Of a DNA stretch of 64,000 nucleotides, positions 37,148 to 47,028 are shown in pieces. Source of the DNA: Candidatus Nitrotoga sp. SPKER (GTDB lineage: Bacteria; Pseudomonadota; Gammaproteobacteria; Burkholderiales; Gallionellaceae); NCBI GenBank assembly GCA_003402285.1, contig QFXG01000007.1:1-64000 (forward strand), given 5' to 3'. The notes below the pieces were generated by a model. The model ran no database searches. It saw only the letters and a list, made by a program, of their open reading frames with translations, and was not told the origin of the DNA. The translations under genes were made by a program, and so were the position numbers. Numbering within the stretch: the stretch's first letter is position 1; the number at the start of each line of letters is the position of its first letter.

Positions 37148-38866
37148 ATGAATAAACTTATAACACCTTATGGTGGCAGGTTGGTCAATCTGAATGTCGA
37201 CCAAAAACGTGCGGAAGTCCTATGCCGCGAAGCCATACACTTTCCCTCATTAGATCTAAATCAGCGACAATTATCAGACTTGGAGTTGTTACTCAACGGG
37301 GGGTTCTCTCCATTACGCGGCTTCATGAACCAAGCCGACTACAACAGCGTTTTAAATGATATGAGCCTCGCCGATGGTACATTTTGGCCGATGCCCATTA
37401 CTCTGGATATTCCAGATTCAGTTGCTCAACAACTTGTACTAGGAAGCTGTCTTGCGTTGCGCGATCCGGAAGGTTTCATGCTGGCCGTAATCACAGTGGA
37501 AGAACTTTGGCAGCCTGATAGAACAATGGAAGCACAAGCTCTATTCAATTCCGATGAGGCTGCTCACCCCGGCGTTGCTGATTGTTTACAACAAAAAGGC
37601 CAATATGCTGTTTCTGGACATCTCGAAGGGCTATCTTTACCCTTACACCACGGTTTTCCGACACTCCACCTTACCCCGGAAGACTTACGCAAATCTTTCG
37701 CACAGCGCGAGTGGCACCGTATCATTGCTTTTCAGACACATCAACCATTACATCGTGCTCAATATGAATTTACGTTGCGTTCTGCCATGGCCCATGAAGC
37801 CAATTTGCTAATCCACCCTGTCATAGGCAACGCAAAATCTGATCATTCCAATTACTTCACATTGATACGCTGCTATCAAGCCATTATGCCGCGTTTTTCT
37901 TCTACAACCACGGCCCTATCCTTACTTCCCCTATACCCTCGCGGATCCGGCTTACGTGAAGTTTTTTGGAAAGCCATTGTGCAACGCAATTATGGTTGCT
38001 CTCATTTAATTGTTGGTGGAGAGTATAACGACGATGAGGGTACCCGACGCGGAATAGATTTGTTTCAGGAATACTGCTTACCCGCCAATGCAGCGAAGCG
38101 AAATGCTATTGGCATAAAACTGATCCCATTCCCACGTATGGTTTACATAGAGGAACGCGCACAACACTTACCTCTGGAAGAAGTACCTAAAGGTGCACTT
38201 AGTACTAATTTGACCGATACCGAATTGAAACGTCGCTTAGTGGAAGGGCTAAAAATTCCTGAGTGGTTTTCTTACCCTGAAGTACTAAATGAGTTACGTA
38301 TAGCTTATCCAGCCCGTGACAAACAAGGTCTTACAATATTCTTTACAGGCTTATCGGGCGCCGGAAAATCGACTTTAGCCAAAGTCCTAATGACGAAGCT
38401 GCTGGAAATGGGAGGGCGGCAAGTGACTTTGTTGGATGGCGATATCATGCGCAAACATCTTTCCAGTGAGCTAGGCTTCTCACGGGAGCATCGCGATCTC
38501 AACGTACGAAGAATCGGTTACGTCGCTTCCGAAATCACCAAGAATCACGGCATTGCCATTTGTGCACCGATTGCACCTTATGACGCCACACGTCGAGATG
38601 TACGACTTATGATCGAACCATTGGGTGGTTTTTTTGAAATCCATGTGGCCACGCCACTGTACGTATGTGAAGGCCGTGACCGCAAAGGACTTTACGCTAA
38701 AGCTCGCGCTGGCCTAGTAAAGGAATTCACTGGCATCAGTGATCCTTATGAAACCCCGGAAAAACCCGAACTCGTTATTGACACTACAAATATCAGCGTA
38801 GAAGAGGCAGTACAACAAATTTTACTCAAACTAGAACGCGAAGGATACGTACGTTTAACACATTAA
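37148..38866 (+). CDS. Fused ATP-sulfurylase-like / APS kinase protein
   Basis: A 572-residue two-domain protein. The N-terminal part follows the PUA-like plus ATP-sulfurylase fold (LSDLELLLNGGFSPLRGFM). The QTRNP-HxxH motif is QTHQPLHRAQ (196-205), and the GRDHAG-like loop is GGEYNDDEG (290-298), so several residues thought essential are changed. The C-terminal domain is an intact APS kinase with P-loop GLSGAGKS (401-408), DGD and RRIGYVASE. ATG 37148 is preferred over the long in-frame upstream frame. It is likely an APS kinase with a divergent or inactive sulfurylase half. Confidence 0.85.
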   Translation: MNKLITPYGGRLVNLNVDQKRAEVLCREAIHFPSLDLNQRQLSDLELLLNGGFSPLRGFMNQADYNSVLNDMSLADGTFWPMPITLDIPDSVAQQLVLGSCLALRDPEGFMLAVITVEELWQPDRTMEAQALFNSDEAAHPGVADCLQQKGQYAVSGHLEGLSLPLHHGFPTLHLTPEDLRKSFAQREWHRIIAFQTHQPLHRAQYEFTLRSAMAHEANLLIHPVIGNAKSDHSNYFTLIRCYQAIMPRFSSTTTALSLLPLYPRGSGLREVFWKAIVQRNYGCSHLIVGGEYNDDEGTRRGIDLFQEYCLPANAAKRNAIGIKLIPFPRMVYIEERAQHLPLEEVPKGALSTNLTDTELKRRLVEGLKIPEWFSYPEVLNELRIAYPARDKQGLTIFFTGLSGAGKSTLAKVLMTKLLEMGGRQVTLLDGDIMRKHLSSELGFSREHRDLNVRRIGYVASEITKNHGIAICAPIAPYDATRRDVRLMIEPLGGFFEIHVATPLYVCEGRDRKGLYAKARAGLVKEFTGISDPYETPEKPELVIDTTNISVEEAVQQILLKLEREGYVRLTH

Positions 38867-39146
38867 AAAAGATATAGAAAAACCCGGTTTATTTGCTTAA
38901 CCTATTTATAAACAGGTTACAGTCAACCCTGTGAAATTCAAAACGTTAATACTAAGAAACAATAATATCTTCAAAAACAATAAAATTTAAATGTTTTGAG
39001 AAAATCAACGTTAAGAATATCAATAACCGTGCATTATTATTGATATTAAAATTTATTAAATATGTACAATTACGCGATGAATACTTAAACTTCAATAATC
39101 ATAAACACATTTATTGAATCAATTTATTTAAATAAAGGAGCTTATT
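38867..39146. other. AT-rich intergenic region
   Basis: A strongly AT-rich 280-base gap. An imperfect inverted repeat, AACCTATTTATAAACAGGTT near 38899-38918, could stop transcription from the gene before it, but lacks a good T-tract. The promoter of the Cache gene should lie at the right end, where AAAGGAG precedes its ATG. Confidence 0.4.
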
Positions 39147-39629
39147 ATGAAAAAAACAATTCTATTTTTAACAACATTACTATTTATGGCCACTGCAAGT
39201 GCAGATAACGCCAGAAAAACAGTGGATGAACTCAAAACGAAATTTATAAAAATGGGCGAACCTAGAATAGAAGGCGTAGAAAAATCTGGAAATATAATGG
39301 CTCCAGTCATTTATTTTGGTAAACAAAAAATAAACAATACTTTTGATGTTGTTGATGAAATTAAAAAGGCATCTGGTGCTTACGCTACTGTCTTTGTTAA
39401 AGATGGCGCGGAATTTATTCGCGTGAGTACAAATGTACTCACGCCTAAAGGCGTTCGCGGGATTGGAACTAAACTTGCTCATAACAAGGCTTATGACGCA
39501 GTGATCAAAGGTGAAGCATATTGTGGTGATATCGATATTTTAGGTAATTCTTTCTATACTTGTTATGATCCTATCAAAGATAAAGTAGGTACAATTATTG
39601 GCATCTATCTTATTGGATTTAAAAAATAA
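39147..39629 (+). CDS. Lone periplasmic Cache-domain protein
   Basis: A 160-residue protein. A signal peptide (1-19, ending ASA) precedes a single sensor domain of the Cache_3-Cache_2 type: FDVVDEIKKASGAYATVF, then DGAEFIRVSTNV and AYDAVIKGEAYCG, ending GTIIGIYLIG. There is no histidine kinase, methyl-accepting or cyclase domain, so it is a free ligand-binding module. AAAGGAG is placed well before the ATG. No partner gene is adjacent; the closest neighbours are AT-rich gaps. Confidence 0.85.
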   Translation: MKKTILFLTTLLFMATASADNARKTVDELKTKFIKMGEPRIEGVEKSGNIMAPVIYFGKQKINNTFDVVDEIKKASGAYATVFVKDGAEFIRVSTNVLTPKGVRGIGTKLAHNKAYDAVIKGEAYCGDIDILGNSFYTCYDPIKDKVGTIIGIYLIGFKK

Positions 39630-40335
39630 ACGTTAAGTTTGAACGCGATTAAAATCTAAAGTGTACCCATATCAGGTATATGCACAACTATATATTTATT
39701 AGATAAAATACTTTCTAAGAAATAACAATGATTAAAGATTGTTCATTCACTTAGATTTAAACTACGGTATAATTTTTGCCGCAGTATTAAGCACTCCCAA
39801 CCAAAACAAAAATTAATTTAGTCCATTCGAACTGTATCTACAGTTTGATTAATGGATTGTATTAATCGTTTTTGTTAAGTTTACCCATAATTTTTTACCT
39901 TAATGACCGTATGAACACACTCTTATTATTCAACAACTTAATATCTGACATAGATACTCATTTCGTGATATACGAAATTACAAATCCAAAGCCTTAACTG
40001 GTGACTGATTCCTTAGACAAAACATAATGAACAAACCTCAAAAAATCACATCTCAACTGACCTAAAATACCCAAATTTTAAAACCCCATTAAGATTTATT
40101 TTGAAAACCATCCAAATCAAAGAAATGTATGCTAGCCACATATTTTTGGATAGCCAAATTAATCTAGACGAAGACGAAGACGAGCCAAGTAAAAGAAAAT
40201 AACGAGGCTATGAAGGACAGATACTCTATAACACAACAGTGGCGAAATATACGTGAGTATGTATAAATCCAGTTTTTGATAATGAAATAACTAACACTAT
40301 AACCAGTTAAAATAACGATATAAAAAAGGATACAG
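39630..40335. other. 706-base AT-rich gap without a recognisable gene
   Basis: No ORF with family resemblance is present; the minus-strand frame 40164-40391 overlaps the start of purE and shows no motif. The gap may hold the purE promoter and an RNA, but I see no strong hairpin. GA-rich CGAAGACGAAGACGAGCC at about 40168-40185 is a short tandem repeat. Confidence 0.4.
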
Positions 40336-40830
40336 ATGAACAAACCACTAATTTCCATCTTGATGGGCAGTTCAAATGATTGGGAAATCATGCAGCAGGC
40401 CGCGCGCCCTTTACATGATTTCGGCGTAGCCTACGATGCGCGGGTGATCTCCGCGCATCGTTCACCCGAATTATTGGTAAGCTATGTTCAAGAAATGAGT
40501 GAACAGGGCGTACAATGTTTCATCGCCGGAGCGGGTGGCGCAGCGCACCTGGCTGGCGTCATTGCTGGGCAAACTACTCTGCCAGTACTAGGCGTACCCA
40601 TTCCATCCCAATACCTCAAAGGAATCGATTCACTACTGTCCATCGTACAAATGCCCAAGGGAATTCCGGTGGCCACCTTTGCTATTGGCGAAGCAGGTGC
40701 GGCAAATGCTGGCCTGTTCGCAATATCCATGCTGGCACTTAACGATACACAGTTGGCCAAACGCCTCATCGCATTCCGCAAACAACAAGCCGAAGCAATT
40801 GCTACAATCAAGCTGTCCTCACTAAGTTAG
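40336..40830 (+). CDS. purE: N5-carboxyaminoimidazole ribonucleotide mutase
   Basis: PurE moves the carboxyl group in purine synthesis (class I). The 164-residue protein has [12 protein letters not shown] at residues 8-19, VISAHRSPE and the [15 protein letters not shown] loop. AAGGA precedes the ATG. It is followed by purC after 12 bases, so the two are coexpressed. No purK is in the window. Confidence 0.97.
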   Translation: MNKPLISILMGSSNDWEIMQQAARPLHDFGVAYDARVISAHRSPELLVSYVQEMSEQGVQCFIAGAGGAAHLAGVIAGQTTLPVLGVPIPSQYLKGIDSLLSIVQMPKGIPVATFAIGEAGAANAGLFAISMLALNDTQLAKRLIAFRKQQAEAIATIKLSSLS

Positions 40831-40842
40831 AAGGGAAATCCT

Positions 40843-41727
40843 ATGTCCGTATTACTTGAGTCCAACTTAACCAGCCTGCCATTATTACACCGGGGCAAAG
40901 TGCGCGATATTTATGAAGTGGATGATGATCGCCTACTCATTGTGCAAACTGATCGCTTGTCTGCCTTCGATGTCATTTTACCAACCCCGGTTCCAGGCAA
41001 AGGTCAAGTACTCACTACTCTGTCCAATTTCTGGTTTAGCAAGCTTAATCATGTTCTCCCTAATCACCTTACCGGTACCAAGCCAGAATCCTTGGTCAAC
41101 ACTGATGAAGAACGCGCACAACTGACTGGTCGGGCCTTCGTAGTCAAGCGTTTAAAGCCTGTGCCTATTGAGGCCATCGTGCGCGGCTATCTGGCCGGTT
41201 CCGCATGGAAAGAATATCAAAAGACTGGCATGGTGTGCGGCATTAAACTACCTGCCGATTTACAGGAAGCACAAAAACTGTCGCAGCCCTTATTCACGCC
41301 TTCAACCAAGGCACCAGTGGGTGAACACGATGAAAATATCTCCTTCGAGCAAGCTGTAAAATTGCTGGGTGTGCCGCGCGCGAATGCAGTACGTCATGCC
41401 GCCTTGTCACTTTATGCCCAGGCAGCGGAATATGCTGCTACCAGGGGAATCATCATTGCTGATACAAAATTTGAATTTGGTGTGGACTCCTCAGGAAAAA
41501 TGTATTTAATTGATGAAGCGCTAACGCCTGATTCTTCGCGGTTCTGGCCTACTGATCAATACAAAGTAGGTAGCAACCCGCCTAGCTTTGATAAGCAGTT
41601 TGTGCGTGACTGGCTGGAAAATTCTGGCTGGAATAAACAATCCCCAGCGCCAAAAGTTCCTACCGACGTAATCGAAAAAACCGCGGAAAAATATTACGAA
41701 GCCGGGCGACTGTTAATGGACGTGTAA
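40843..41727 (+). CDS. purC: SAICAR synthetase
   Basis: PurC joins CAIR and aspartate with ATP. The 294-residue length is the longer bacterial/plant-like form. Signatures seen are [26 protein letters not shown], the [18 protein letters not shown] block and [23 protein letters not shown] precedes the ATG. Confidence 0.97.
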   Translation: MSVLLESNLTSLPLLHRGKVRDIYEVDDDRLLIVQTDRLSAFDVILPTPVPGKGQVLTTLSNFWFSKLNHVLPNHLTGTKPESLVNTDEERAQLTGRAFVVKRLKPVPIEAIVRGYLAGSAWKEYQKTGMVCGIKLPADLQEAQKLSQPLFTPSTKAPVGEHDENISFEQAVKLLGVPRANAVRHAALSLYAQAAEYAATRGIIIADTKFEFGVDSSGKMYLIDEALTPDSSRFWPTDQYKVGSNPPSFDKQFVRDWLENSGWNKQSPAPKVPTDVIEKTAEKYYEAGRLLMDV

Positions 41728-41994
41728 TACATTCCTGCAATAATATACATTATGTACCACGCTGTGCGCCTTAATGGGCACAATATCTGGCATGGGTAAC
41801 ATCATATTGCTGTGGCAATATCCCCATAATGGGATATACCTACAATTATTCAAATAATTAATATTTTTTATGCAAGATATCTCAATAGTGCTTAGGTAAT
41901 TTGATAAGGGCAACAAAAACGGTAAACTCATTTTCTATGTTGCCTTCCTATATCCGAAAGTAAATGTGCGTTTTATTATTAAGGTACTAACGGA

Positions 41995-42432
41995 TTGAAA
42001 AAAACAGCTATTCGAAAATTCAACCAGCAACTTCTTTCCTTGGTCGAACATATCGGCTTGCTGGTCATAGCCATTGCAACAGTGTTTGCCATGGCGAGCG
42101 AGACCATGATTATGGTGCGAGCAGCACAAGTGACGCTGACTGATCTATTACTGCTTTTCCTTTATCTGGAGGTACTTGCTATGGTCGGCCTATATTACAA
42201 CTCAGGCAAGTTACCTGTGCGCTTTCCACTTTATATCGGCATGGTGGCACTTGCGCGTTATTTGATCTTAGACATGAAAGCCATGGATGACTGGCGCATG
42301 CTTGCAATAACTGGCTCTATCCTAATGCTAACGTTGGCAGTATTTCTGATTCGTTTTGGCCATGTACGTTATCCCTATTCGGGCGATGAATCGTCGGCCG
42401 AATTACGACAACCCAACCGAATGCAGGATTAG
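41995..42432 (+). CDS. psiE: PsiE family membrane protein
   Basis: A 145-residue protein with four hydrophobic segments. The PsiE pattern VRAAQVTLTDLLLLFLYLEVLAMVGLYYNSGKLPVRFPLYIGMVALARYLILD is clear. PsiE in E. coli responds to phosphate starvation, but the function is not known. The start is TTG at 41995, with no ATG that would keep the first helix. Its 3' end overlaps the open frame of the next gene, but probably not its true start. Confidence 0.85.
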   Translation: MKKTAIRKFNQQLLSLVEHIGLLVIAIATVFAMASETMIMVRAAQVTLTDLLLLFLYLEVLAMVGLYYNSGKLPVRFPLYIGMVALARYLILDMKAMDDWRMLAITGSILMLTLAVFLIRFGHVRYPYSGDESSAELRQPNRMQD

Positions 42433-42448
42433 GAACAAGACCCTGTCA

Positions 42449-43447
42449 GTGAGTCTTTACACTATCCCCGATAACGAGATACAAGCTGCTGCGGCATTAC
42501 TGCGGGCAGGTGAGACGGTGGCTTTCCCCACTGAAACTGTCTACGGATTGGGGGCAGATGCTACCAATCCCCGTGCCGTGCGAAAAATTTTTGAGATCAA
42601 GGGTCGGCCCATCTACCATCCATTGATCGTTCATATTGCCGCAGCCTCCCAACTACCAGTTTGGACCCAGAAAATTCCCGATGCTGCATGGCGACTGGCA
42701 ACCGCATTCTGGCCGGGTCCACTGACTTTGATCTTGCAACGCTCCAGTCAAGTGCCGAATGAAGTTACCGGAGGGCAAGATACTGTAGGCCTACGTGTAC
42801 CAGACCACCCTATCGCAACCGCTCTGCTGCGTGCATTCGGCGGTGGAATTGCGGCACCATCAGCCAATCGTTTTGGGCAGGTAAGTCCAACCACAGCGCA
42901 ACACGTACATGACAAATTGGGATCTAAAGTGAGCATGCTTTTAGATGGAGGTCCATGCCGTATCGGCGTGGAATCGACCATCGTTAGCTTAACAGATGAA
43001 GAAGCTGTGTTATTGCGGCCCGGTGGACTTTCTATCGAAGCTATTGAAGACACACTTAATAAAAAAATCTTACTGGCTCAAGCGGCTGCCCCTAAAGTGC
43101 GAGTTTCCGGCATGCTAGATTCACATTATGCCCCCACGACTCCAATTGAAATACATCCAACAGAAAAACTATGGCATCGAGCACATCAACTAGCTAAGCT
43201 GGGCTATAAAGTAGCAGTTCTTAAATTAAGCGATGACAACAAGTGTATCAACAGTGATGAAATCAAAATCTTTCAGATGCCGCTATTGGCCAATGAGTAT
43301 GGACGCAACTTCTATGCGACACTACATCATATTGATCACGCCAACTTCGATCGTCTTCTGGCTGAAGCACCACCCACAACACACGAGTGGGTTGCACTCC
43401 ATGACAGGATGCGACGCGCCGCCCACTCAGGTGCATTACTAAAATGA
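42449..43447 (+). CDS. L-threonylcarbamoyladenylate synthase (Sua5/TsaC, long form)
   Basis: A 332-residue protein that makes threonylcarbamoyl-AMP for tRNA t6A. The YrdC domain covers about residues 10-195: PTETVYGLGADA, IKGRPIYHPLIVH, SANRFGQVSPTTA and a STIVSL segment. A C-terminal Sua5 domain follows (RVSGMLDSHYAPTTPI onward). GTG 42449 is chosen because it gives the family start YTIPDNEIQAAAALLRAGE; the frame is open to 42356. TsaE of the same pathway is also in this window. Confidence 0.9.
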   Translation: MSLYTIPDNEIQAAAALLRAGETVAFPTETVYGLGADATNPRAVRKIFEIKGRPIYHPLIVHIAAASQLPVWTQKIPDAAWRLATAFWPGPLTLILQRSSQVPNEVTGGQDTVGLRVPDHPIATALLRAFGGGIAAPSANRFGQVSPTTAQHVHDKLGSKVSMLLDGGPCRIGVESTIVSLTDEEAVLLRPGGLSIEAIEDTLNKKILLAQAAAPKVRVSGMLDSHYAPTTPIEIHPTEKLWHRAHQLAKLGYKVAVLKLSDDNKCINSDEIKIFQMPLLANEYGRNFYATLHHIDHANFDRLLAEAPPTTHEWVALHDRMRRAAHSGALLK

Positions 43448-43675
43448 GTGTGAAGGCAAAAATACATCAATGGGCTAACAAAAATAGGGGAATCATTTAC
43501 AGACCCAATAATTCATAAATTATCTTCCACTCAACAATACAGTGCCATACAAAAATAAATAAAATTCAATATCAGGCAGTGTGAGAAAAAATTTTATCCT
43601 AAAAATGAATCTTGTTTTTATGTTGCTTTTAAATAAGAACTTTCAGAGTCAAACCACCATGCAACTCATAATTTT

Positions 43676-45316
43676 TTATAATCCCATAATTTTACTATCT
43701 ATAATCATGTTGTTGCCCGATGGGCTTTTATCATAGTGATCTTTCAGTATGACAAAATCCTCATGTCTCTTTAAACTCTCTTTTCCATAAAGATCATAAA
43801 TCTCAACTGAAATATTATGATTAGGAGCGGTTACTAAAAAGTCATCAATTGTTTCGATAATGTCGTGATCAATAAACTGAGATTTGCTGGCATCAATTGT
43901 GAGCGTGCTGTTTGGTTTGATATATGAAAGAAGCTTCCTCAATAAAGACTTATTCAAAAACACAACATCTTTGTTAAGAGTTAATATATAAAATGATTTA
44001 TCTTGAGTTAAGGTAATGGCAGCCCGATAATTAGCCTTAATAACAAAGAATAAACCAACTACCACACCGATTGACATACCTATTAATAAATCAGTTGTTA
44101 AAATCGCTGTTATTGTAATAACAAAAGGTACCAATTGACTCCACCCTTTGCGATAAAAATCCAGAAACAAGGCCGGCTTGGCTAATTTAAACCCCGTATG
44201 CAATAAAATACCGGCTAAACAACCAAGCGGAACATAATTTATGTATTTCGCGAAAAACATGACACTAAGCAATATACATAAGCCATGAATAAAACAGGAT
44301 AAGGGAGTTTTACCACCCGCATTAATATTACCTGAACTGCGCACAATGACAGCAGTAATCGGTAGCCCTCCAATTAGCCCGCTAATAATATTGCCAACTC
44401 CTTGTGCTTTCAGTTCCCGGTTAGTCGGTGAAGTACGCTTTAAGGGATCCAGCTTATCAACTGCCTCAAGACTTAATAATGTTTCGAGACTACCTATGAT
44501 AGCTAGCGTTGCGGCAATAAGGTAAACCTGAGGATTAGTCCAAAAACTATAGTCTGGAAATATAAAATTATCTAAAAATTCACTCATATTGTTTGAAACA
44601 GGAACTCTCACTAAGTGAATTGCACTGACCGACCAATCCGGCATCCATCGTTCAGCAGCTAAATTATAAAGAACGCCCCATATTACGGCGATCAACGGGC
44701 CAGGAATTAGCTTAAAAAATTTCTGATTTTTAAACCATGGCCTTTCCCAAACTATTAGTATAAGCAAGGCAACCATGCATATAAGTACGACGCCCTGTGA
44801 AATAGAGCTAAATGCATCTAATATTGGAAAGAAAAACTCATGTACATCTTCATGCGTATAGGCTTCAGGTCCTCCAAAATTTTCATTATAGCCAGTAGCA
44901 TGTGGAATTTGTTTAATAATTAAAATCAAGCCAATAGCAGCTAACATCCCTTTAATAACTGATGACGGGAAGAACGCTCCGATAACTCCCGCTTTGAGAA
45001 AACCAGCAATTAATTGGATAATACCTGCAATGATCACCGCAACTAAAAACCCCTGGAAACTACCTAATGTTTCGATGGCATTATAAACAATCACAGTTAA
45101 TCCAGCCGCTGGGCCAGAAACACTAAGTTGGGAACCACTTAACCAAGCAACAACGAGACCACCAACCATTCCTGCTATTAATCCAGCGAACAAAGGTGCG
45201 CCAGATGCCAAAGCTATACCCAGACATAACGGCAAAGCCACTAAAAATACCACAATACCTGCGGGCAAATCATCTTTTAGGTGTCTAAAATAGTACTGCA
45301 TAGGCTGCTGGGTCAT
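43676..45316 (-). CDS. SulP family anion transporter
   Basis: A 546-residue inner-membrane transporter with about 12-14 hydrophobic segments and a C-terminal STAS domain (about 440-530). Typical parts are DDLPAGIVVFLVALPLCLGIALASGAPL, the GxIxxxxGGSQLSVSGPAAGLT-type loop and PxxAVIVRSSGNINAGGKT. A carbonic anhydrase gene directly upstream supports bicarbonate as the substrate, as for BicA-like members, though sulfate is possible. ATG 45316 is preceded by GGAGGTGG; a GTG upstream is less likely. Confidence 0.9.
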   Translation of the reverse strand: MTQQPMQYYFRHLKDDLPAGIVVFLVALPLCLGIALASGAPLFAGLIAGMVGGLVVAWLSGSQLSVSGPAAGLTVIVYNAIETLGSFQGFLVAVIIAGIIQLIAGFLKAGVIGAFFPSSVIKGMLAAIGLILIIKQIPHATGYNENFGGPEAYTHEDVHEFFFPILDAFSSISQGVVLICMVALLILIVWERPWFKNQKFFKLIPGPLIAVIWGVLYNLAAERWMPDWSVSAIHLVRVPVSNNMSEFLDNFIFPDYSFWTNPQVYLIAATLAIIGSLETLLSLEAVDKLDPLKRTSPTNRELKAQGVGNIISGLIGGLPITAVIVRSSGNINAGGKTPLSCFIHGLCILLSVMFFAKYINYVPLGCLAGILLHTGFKLAKPALFLDFYRKGWSQLVPFVITITAILTTDLLIGMSIGVVVGLFFVIKANYRAAITLTQDKSFYILTLNKDVVFLNKSLLRKLLSYIKPNSTLTIDASKSQFIDHDIIETIDDFLVTAPNHNISVEIYDLYGKESLKRHEDFVILKDHYDKSPSGNNMIIDSKIMGL

Positions 45317-45484
45317 TTTTTCCACCTCCACAATTTTTAAGTTGGTAGCATTATATTACGGTATGTTTAGCAATAGTGTGAGGCTATGGCTATAATTTAT
45401 GCAAAATCTATCTACTATGATAAATTGGAATTATTTAACTCATACATAAAGCAGGTAAGAATCTGGCCTTATTCACTATATTCA

Positions 45485-46108
45485 TTATTGATAAAACTCA
45501 ATACTCCCACTCTGTATTTCAAACATACCGCCCACAATAGCTATTTCGTTGTTGTCCTGCATTTCACGTAAAATTTCACTCCGGTGTTTAATATGAGCAA
45601 TCATCAAGTGCACATTGGCCATAGCAACTTTCTCCACAAACTCTGAATTCTTAGAATTCCGATCTGTTGGGTGTTCACGAACACTTGCCACTGCGGGTTT
45701 GAGTTTAGCGATTAGGGCGGTAAGATTACCTAGTCTGACATCATCACACGCCCCTTTGATGGCGCCGCAACGACTGTGACCTAATACAACAACAACTTTT
45801 GCACCGCCAATTTTGCAAGCAAATTCCATACTCCCAAGAATATCTTCATTAATAACATTCCCAGCAATTCGAATGCTGACAAGATCGCCTAAACCCTGAT
45901 CGAAAATAAGTTCAGCTGATGCGCGCGAATCAATGCAACTTAGAACAACAGCGAATGGACTTTGCCTATCTGAGGTTTCGTTCAATTGTTGTAATAAATT
46001 ACGACTAATTTTAAGGTTATTCACGAAACGTGCATTACCATCTTTGAGAGCTTTTAATGCCATTTCCGGCGTAAGCAATAATTGAATGTCACTGATATCG
46101 GAGGTCAT
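45485..46108 (-). CDS. Beta-class carbonic anhydrase
   Basis: A 207-residue enzyme that interconverts carbon dioxide and bicarbonate. The zinc ligands are in VLSCIDSRASAELIFD (Cys and Asp) and VLGHSRCGAIKGA (His and Cys). ATG 46108 has GGGA six bases before it and is preferred over a GTG at 46120. It lies 168 bases upstream of the SulP gene on the same strand; the pair likely works in inorganic-carbon handling. Confidence 0.94.
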   Translation of the reverse strand: MTSDISDIQLLLTPEMALKALKDGNARFVNNLKISRNLLQQLNETSDRQSPFAVVLSCIDSRASAELIFDQGLGDLVSIRIAGNVINEDILGSMEFACKIGGAKVVVVLGHSRCGAIKGACDDVRLGNLTALIAKLKPAVASVREHPTDRNSKNSEFVEKVAMANVHLMIAHIKHRSEILREMQDNNEIAIVGGMFEIQSGSIEFYQ

Positions 46109-46120
46109 TAAATTTCCCAC

Positions 46121-46578
46121 AAAAAATTACAAATCTTTAATAAAGTAAAACTAAATGCTGAACCTTCTTGACTCGGCAATGAACAGAAGTACAAACATCG
46201 ATCTTGGGCAAATTCAGTGAAACGCTCAATTTAATTCCACCAGAGCTACGCAAAACCCTCATGCACTACTCAGAGCGTAAAATGAGCAAACACACTAACC
46301 AAACAACTAGCTGACACTTATTACTCGCGCAATCCGTCATAACATGATTTGAACGAGTATCAATAATACTACTGCCCTAGTATGTTTCCAGAAGCAGACT
46401 TGTCGATTTACACACAAAAACAACTACCATATTAAATATAGCCACTTAAACATTTACATACCTGAGAAAATCATTCAGACTTTCATTATTGGCAATAGTT
46501 ACAAATTTTACTCAAAATGAAGCTCGACAAATCAACATTAACTGTTGAATTAATTTCTGAATTTACCGTATATTAATT
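46121..46578. other. AT-rich intergenic region
   Basis: A 458-base gap between the stress-protein gene and carbonic anhydrase, both on the minus strand. It should carry the carbonic anhydrase promoter. I see no gene, long repeat or strong hairpin. Confidence 0.4.
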
Positions 46579-47028
46579 TTAATTCGGTCTTAAAACCAAT
46601 ACATCACAAGGTGATAGTTTTAAAAGGCGATCCGCAAAGGAACTAAGAAAAAGGCCAGAAAAACCTCTCTTATTTCTTGTCGCTGCTACAATCATACCCG
46701 CATTAATTTCTTTAGCGTACTCAGCCAGTCGATCTGCTGGAGACTGAGCAAATAAAACTTCAAAATGCGCTTTTTTGAATGCAAGTTCAGGCATCATTTC
46801 TTTTGCTTTATTCTTAATAAACTCTAGCATTTGTTGTTTCAAATTTTCAACTGTCCCCTTGTCGGGGATTTCCTCAAAACCCATCTCACTAACACTAATA
46901 TCTTTCTTGATCACATGAACGAAGTAAGCTTCTCTTTTAGTCCAACCATACTCATGCCCCCACCTTGAAATACTTTGCATAAACTCTTCTTCGGTTGGCA
47001 TAGCAATGACAATCTTTTGTGGGTTCAT
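46579..47028 (-). CDS. Universal stress protein (UspA fold)
   Basis: A 149-residue single-domain Usp. The core begins KIVIAMPTEEEF, and the C-terminal AGMIVAATRNKRGFSGLFLSSFADRLL follows the ATP-loop region, ending CDVLVLRP. The glycine-serine step usually seen after the GxxG pair is not clear, so ATP binding is uncertain. It lies upstream of the carbonic anhydrase/SulP pair on the same strand but with a long gap, so cotranscription is doubtful. Confidence 0.88.
   Translation of the reverse strand: MNPQKIVIAMPTEEEFMQSISRWGHEYGWTKREAYFVHVIKKDISVSEMGFEEIPDKGTVENLKQQMLEFIKNKAKEMMPELAFKKAHFEVLFAQSPADRLAEYAKEINAGMIVAATRNKRGFSGLFLSSFADRLLKLSPCDVLVLRPN

Noticed and set aside
40164-40391. Minus-strand ORF of 75 codons before purE
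   Set aside because: Overlaps the purE start, hydrophobic by AT-rich composition, no ribosome site and no family pattern.
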